Shown: piece by piece, positions 6,193 through 8,541 of the stretch | Numbering within the stretch: the first letter of the stretch is position 1 | Layout: the number at the start of each line of letters is the position of its first letter | NCBI GenBank assembly: GCA_946533525.1 | Contig: CAMNBW010000051.1 | Span: forward strand, 1-8,541 | Origin: an uncultured Lachnospiraceae bacterium | GTDB taxonomy: Bacteria > Bacillota > Clostridia > Lachnospirales > Lachnospiraceae | Length of the DNA: 8,541 bases | Direction: 5' to 3' | Notes under the pieces: generated by a model | Seen by the model: only the letters and a program-made list of their open reading frames with translations | The model's database searches: none | Told to the model about the DNA's origin: nothing | Program-made: the position numbers and the translations under genes

Positions 6193-7377
6193 ATGGCAAG
6201 AAAGGTTGTTTTGGCGGGGGCATGCAGAACCGCCATCGGAACGATGGGAGGATGTTTATCGACTGTACCGGTAGCGGATCTTGGAACCATCGTTATCAAG
6301 GAGGCGCTGAAGCGCTCGGGAGTTAAGCCTGAGCAGGTGGACGAGGTCTATATGGGCTGCGTTATCCAGGCAGGCCAGGGACAGAACGTGGCCCGTCAGG
6401 CTGCGGTAAACGCGGGGATTCCCGTTGAGGCTCCCGCTACTACGGTAAACGTACTCTGCGGCTCCGGGCTGCACTGCGTAAACCTTGCTGCAAAGCTTAT
6501 TTCCATGGGTGATGCGGACATAATCGTTGCGGGAGGTATGGAGAGCATGTCCCGTGCGCCCTTTGCGCTTCAGGATGCAAGGTTCGGCTACCGCATGGGC
6601 AACAACACCCTCTATGACACAATGATAAAGGACGCGCTTACAGATGCCTTCGGAGGCTACCACATGGGTATGACCGCAGAGAATATCTGCGAGGACTGGC
6701 ATCTGACCCGTGAGCAGCTGGACGAATTTGCCGCCGCTTCACAGCAAAAGGCCGTTAAGGCTATCAAGGACGGGAAGTTTAAGGATGAGATAGTTCCCGT
6801 TGAGGTAAAGAAAAAGAAGGAGACCGTTATAGTGGATACCGATGAGGGTCCCCGTGAGGGAGTTACCCCCGAGAGCATTGCAAAGTTAAAGCCCGCCTTC
6901 AAGAAGGACGGAGGCATGGTGACCGCAGCAAATTCTTCGGGTATCAATGACGGAGCCGCAGCCATAATCGTAATGAGCGAAGAGAAGGCCAAGGAGCTTG
7001 GAGTTAAGCCGATGGCTACATGGATAGCGGGAGAGCTTGCCGGAGTAGAGCCCCGTATCATGGGTATCGGCCCCGTTGCTGCAACGAAGAAGGTTATGGC
7101 CAAGACCGGTATGAGTATCGGAGACTTCGATCTTATCGAGGCTAATGAGGCCTTTGCGGCGCAGTCGGTAGCTGTTCAGCACGACCTCGGCTTCGATTCG
7201 TCCATACTTAACGTAAACGGCGGAGCAATCGCTCTGGGCCACCCGGTAGGCTGCTCAGGAACCCGTATCCTTGTTACGCTTCTCTATGAGATGCAAAGGC
7301 GGGATGCAAAGACCGGACTTGCCACCTTGTGTGTAGGCGGCGGCATGGGCTGTGCAGCCGTTGTAAAGAGGGATTGA
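6193..7377 (+). CDS. thlA: Acetyl-CoA C-acetyltransferase (biosynthetic thiolase)
   Basis: The enzyme condenses two acetyl-CoA to acetoacetyl-CoA, the first step of clostridial butyrate formation and related pathways, in the cytosol. All thiolase signatures are present: nucleophile Cys89 in NVLCGSGLH, GGMESMSRAP (114-123), the NEAF box (318-321), His350 in GGAIALGHPVG, and the acid/base Cys380 in CVGGGMG. The length of 394 residues is normal and the whole sequence resembles clostridial ThlA. Clostridium acetobutylicum ThlA is reported to be redox-controlled by a disulfide between its two active-site cysteines; the equivalent pair here is Cys89/Cys380, with extra cysteines at 95 and 354. ATG 6193 has an ideal AGGAGG 6 nt upstream. 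By hand count 6 of 14 arginine codons are CGT, against mostly AGG/AGA in the neighbours, suggesting high expression. It stands alone between a complex leader and a terminator, not in a visible crt-hbd-bcd cluster. A degradative role is less likely but possible. Confidence 0.93.
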   Translation: MARKVVLAGACRTAIGTMGGCLSTVPVADLGTIVIKEALKRSGVKPEQVDEVYMGCVIQAGQGQNVARQAAVNAGIPVEAPATTVNVLCGSGLHCVNLAAKLISMGDADIIVAGGMESMSRAPFALQDARFGYRMGNNTLYDTMIKDALTDAFGGYHMGMTAENICEDWHLTREQLDEFAAASQQKAVKAIKDGKFKDEIVPVEVKKKKETVIVDTDEGPREGVTPESIAKLKPAFKKDGGMVTAANSSGINDGAAAIIVMSEEKAKELGVKPMATWIAGELAGVEPRIMGIGPVAATKKVMAKTGMSIGDFDLIEANEAFAAQSVAVQHDLGFDSSILNVNGGAIALGHPVGCSGTRILVTLLYEMQRRDAKTGLATLCVGGGMGCAAVVKRD

Positions 7378-7410
7378 TTTTTAATCTGAATTAAGTACAT
7401 AACTGTAATG

Positions 7411-7445
7411 GGGCTGTTGCATCATCATGACGCGACGGCCCTTTT
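7411..7445 (+). terminator. Rho-independent terminator after the thiolase gene
   Basis: GGGCTGTTGC (7411-7420) pairs with GCGACGGCCC (7432-7441) over 10 bp including two G-U pairs, around an 11-nt loop, followed by TTTT and then CAATTT. The stem is GC-rich at its base and the T-run is short. It sits 33 bp after the thiolase stop and before the murE promoter, so it separates two transcription units. Confidence 0.75.
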
Positions 7446-7452
7446 CAATTTA

Positions 7453-7461
7453 TGTTATAAT
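7453..7461 (+). promoter_or_regulatory. Extended -10 promoter for murE
   Basis: TGTTATAAT is a perfect extended -10 (TGnTATAAT) with the consensus hexamer at 7456-7461. No good -35 is found 17 bp upstream; that position (7433-7438, CGACGG) lies in the terminator's 3' arm. Extended -10 promoters often work without a -35. Initiation near 7468 would give a leader of about 35 nt to GTG 7503. Confidence 0.6.
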
Positions 7462-7490
7462 AAGAAAAATAATTTTTGATCAAACCTACA

Positions 7491-7505
7491 GGGGGGCAAA
7501 AAGTG
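7491..7505 (+). promoter_or_regulatory. Ribosome binding site and GTG start of murE
   Basis: A run of six G (7491-7496), 6 nt before GTG 7503, is the only Shine-Dalgarno-like sequence available. It decides the start: the sole in-frame alternative upstream, TTG 7476, has no such site, and TAA at 7470-7472 closes the frame. A pure G-run is an unusual form of the site compared with the AGGAGG-type sites elsewhere in the window. Confidence 0.65.
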
Positions 7506-8541
7506 ATAGCTTTAAAGGAACTGCTGCAAAAAACAGAATATACTATCGACAGGGGAAGTGCCGATAAGAATATAACGAAGGTGGTCAATAACTCTAAGAA
7601 GATAGAGGAGGGCTGCCTCTTTATATGTATAAAGGGAGCCAATTTTGACGGTCACGATGCCGTGAAGGAAGCGGCAGAGAAAGGGGCGGCCGCAGTACTG
7701 GTGGAGCATAAGGTGGAGCTGCCCGAAGACAGCGACATTACGGTGATAAGGGTCGCCGATACACGCTACAGTATGGCCTTTGTATCAGCCGCCTACTTTG
7801 GTTTTCCGGCGCAAAAGCTGACTACCATAGGGGTTACGGGGACAAAGGGCAAGACGACGACCACCTATCTTATAAAGTCCATTCTGGAGGCGACCGGCCG
7901 TAAGGTTGGGCTTATCGGGACAATAGAGACTATTATAGGAGATAAGCATACGCCCAACGCCAACACTACTCCGGAATCCTATGAGCTGCAAAAAGATTTT
8001 GCGGAAATGGTGGAGGCCGGACTCGATACCGTGGTTATGGAGGTGTCCTCGCAGGCCCTGATGATGCACAGGTCACAGGGCTTTACCTTCGATTATGGTA
8101 TTTTTACGAATATCTCTCCCGACCATATAGGACCCAATGAACACAAGGATTTTGATGAATATCTTAAATGTAAGGGGCTGCTTTTTAAGCAGTGCAGGAC
8201 CGGGATAGTAAACGGCGACGATGAGCATGTGGACAGGGTACTGGAGGGAGCTGCCTGCAATGTCATCCGTTTCGGCTTAGGCTCAGGCAACGATATATAC
8301 GCTGAGGATATTACCCTTAAGAGAGAAGGGGCTATGCTGGGCGCGGACTTTAAGCTTAAGGGGAAGGAAGACGGGGAGCATACCTATACCATAGCCATGC
8401 CGGGGAAGTTCAGCGTATACAATGCGCTTTGTACAATAGCCCTGTGCAAGTGCTTTAAAGCGGATGACGAGGCTATAAAGGCGGCCCTTTTAAAGGCCCA
8501 TGTGAAGGGCAGGATGGAGAGGATACATGTTTCGGACAGGT
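7503..8541 (+). CDS. murE: UDP-N-acetylmuramyl-tripeptide synthetase (MurE family), 3' end cut by the window
   Basis: MurE-type ligases use ATP to add the third residue, usually meso-diaminopimelate or L-lysine, to UDP-MurNAc-L-Ala-D-Glu in the cytosol during peptidoglycan synthesis. My translation gives 346 codons, open to the window edge. The N-terminal Mur ligase domain has NNSKKIEEGCLFICIKGANFDG (29-50; compare DSRKVxxGxLFVAIKG). The central domain has the ATP loop GVTGTKGKTTT (110-120), NTTPES (154-159), MEVSSQAL (179-186) and TNISPDHIGP (202-211). Lys224 in YLKCKGLLF fits the position of the carbamylated lysine of E. coli MurE. GRMERI (337-341) opens the C-terminal domain. TTPE and EVSS favour MurE over MurC, MurD or MurF. 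Odd points are EVSSQAL instead of EVSSHAL, and DHIGPNEH instead of the usual DHLDYH, which suggest a divergent subtype. The specificity motif of the C-terminal domain lies outside the window, so the amino acid added cannot be told. Confidence 0.9.
   Translation, partial: MIALKELLQKTEYTIDRGSADKNITKVVNNSKKIEEGCLFICIKGANFDGHDAVKEAAEKGAAAVLVEHKVELPEDSDITVIRVADTRYSMAFVSAAYFGFPAQKLTTIGVTGTKGKTTTTYLIKSILEATGRKVGLIGTIETIIGDKHTPNANTTPESYELQKDFAEMVEAGLDTVVMEVSSQALMMHRSQGFTFDYGIFTNISPDHIGPNEHKDFDEYLKCKGLLFKQCRTGIVNGDDEHVDRVLEGAACNVIRFGLGSGNDIYAEDITLKREGAMLGADFKLKGKEDGEHTYTIAMPGKFSVYNALCTIALCKCFKADDEAIKAALLKAHVKGRMERIHVSDR

Noticed and set aside
6256..7103. Two 148-codon minus-strand open frames inside the thiolase gene
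   Set aside because: Both lie opposite a complete thiolase with all catalytic motifs; antisense open frames are expected in a gene with biased codon use.
7408..7479. 23-codon ATG frame starting MGLLHHHDATAL
   Set aside because: It lies over the terminator hairpin and the murE promoter and has no ribosome binding site; the His run is just the hairpin loop CATCATCAT.
1..8541. Defence system, prophage, insertion sequence, CRISPR array or tRNA
   Set aside because: I looked for terminal repeats with transposase frames, regular spaced repeats and tRNA cloverleaf signatures on both strands and found none; the genes are housekeeping functions.

Overview
The window looks like a core chromosomal stretch from a Gram-positive anaerobe of class Clostridia, most likely Lachnospiraceae. 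The reasons are the rpoZ-rimO-(yfhO)-pgsA-cinA order, a clostridial-type thiolase, strong AGGAGG-type ribosome binding sites, and heavy use of ATA (Ile) and AGG/AGA (Arg) codons. The family assignment rests on remembered synteny and protein resemblance, not on a search. Every gene I can support lies on the + strand. I see no insertion sequence, phage gene, tRNA, rRNA or CRISPR array.

Positions 1-5175 form a tightly packed run. rpoZ (RNA polymerase omega) overlaps rimO (ribosomal protein S12 methylthiotransferase) by 4 bp. After 1 bp comes a 978-residue YfhO-family polytopic membrane protein, which itself overlaps pgsA (phosphatidylglycerophosphate synthase) by 14 bp. An 86-bp spacer follows, carrying a hairpin framed by an 8-bp direct repeat. 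Then comes a CinA-family gene (5262-6050) that has the KH-like and C-terminal amidohydrolase domains but lacks the N-terminal molybdopterin-binding-like domain. The run joins transcription, translation and membrane-lipid functions. YfhO and PgsA share a plausible link, since PgsA makes the precursor of the phosphatidylglycerol used to build lipoteichoic acid, and characterised YfhO proteins glycosylate such polymers.

The 142-bp gap at 6051-6192 is the most unusual non-coding part. It holds two diverged copies of one module (hairpin or palindrome, promoter-like hexamers, AGGAGG). Between and within them are nested inverted repeats that could form an H-type RNA pseudoknot with a zero-nucleotide stem junction. 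It leads into a stand-alone acetyl-CoA acetyltransferase gene (6193-7377), whose codon use looks adapted for high expression and which ends at a hairpin terminator.

The last part (7446-8541) has an extended -10 promoter and the first 346 codons of a MurE-type peptidoglycan precursor ligase with a GTG start. The window ends before the part of MurE that reveals which amino acid it adds. No clearly new multi-gene system is present; the most promising leads are the thiolase leader region and the shortened CinA.
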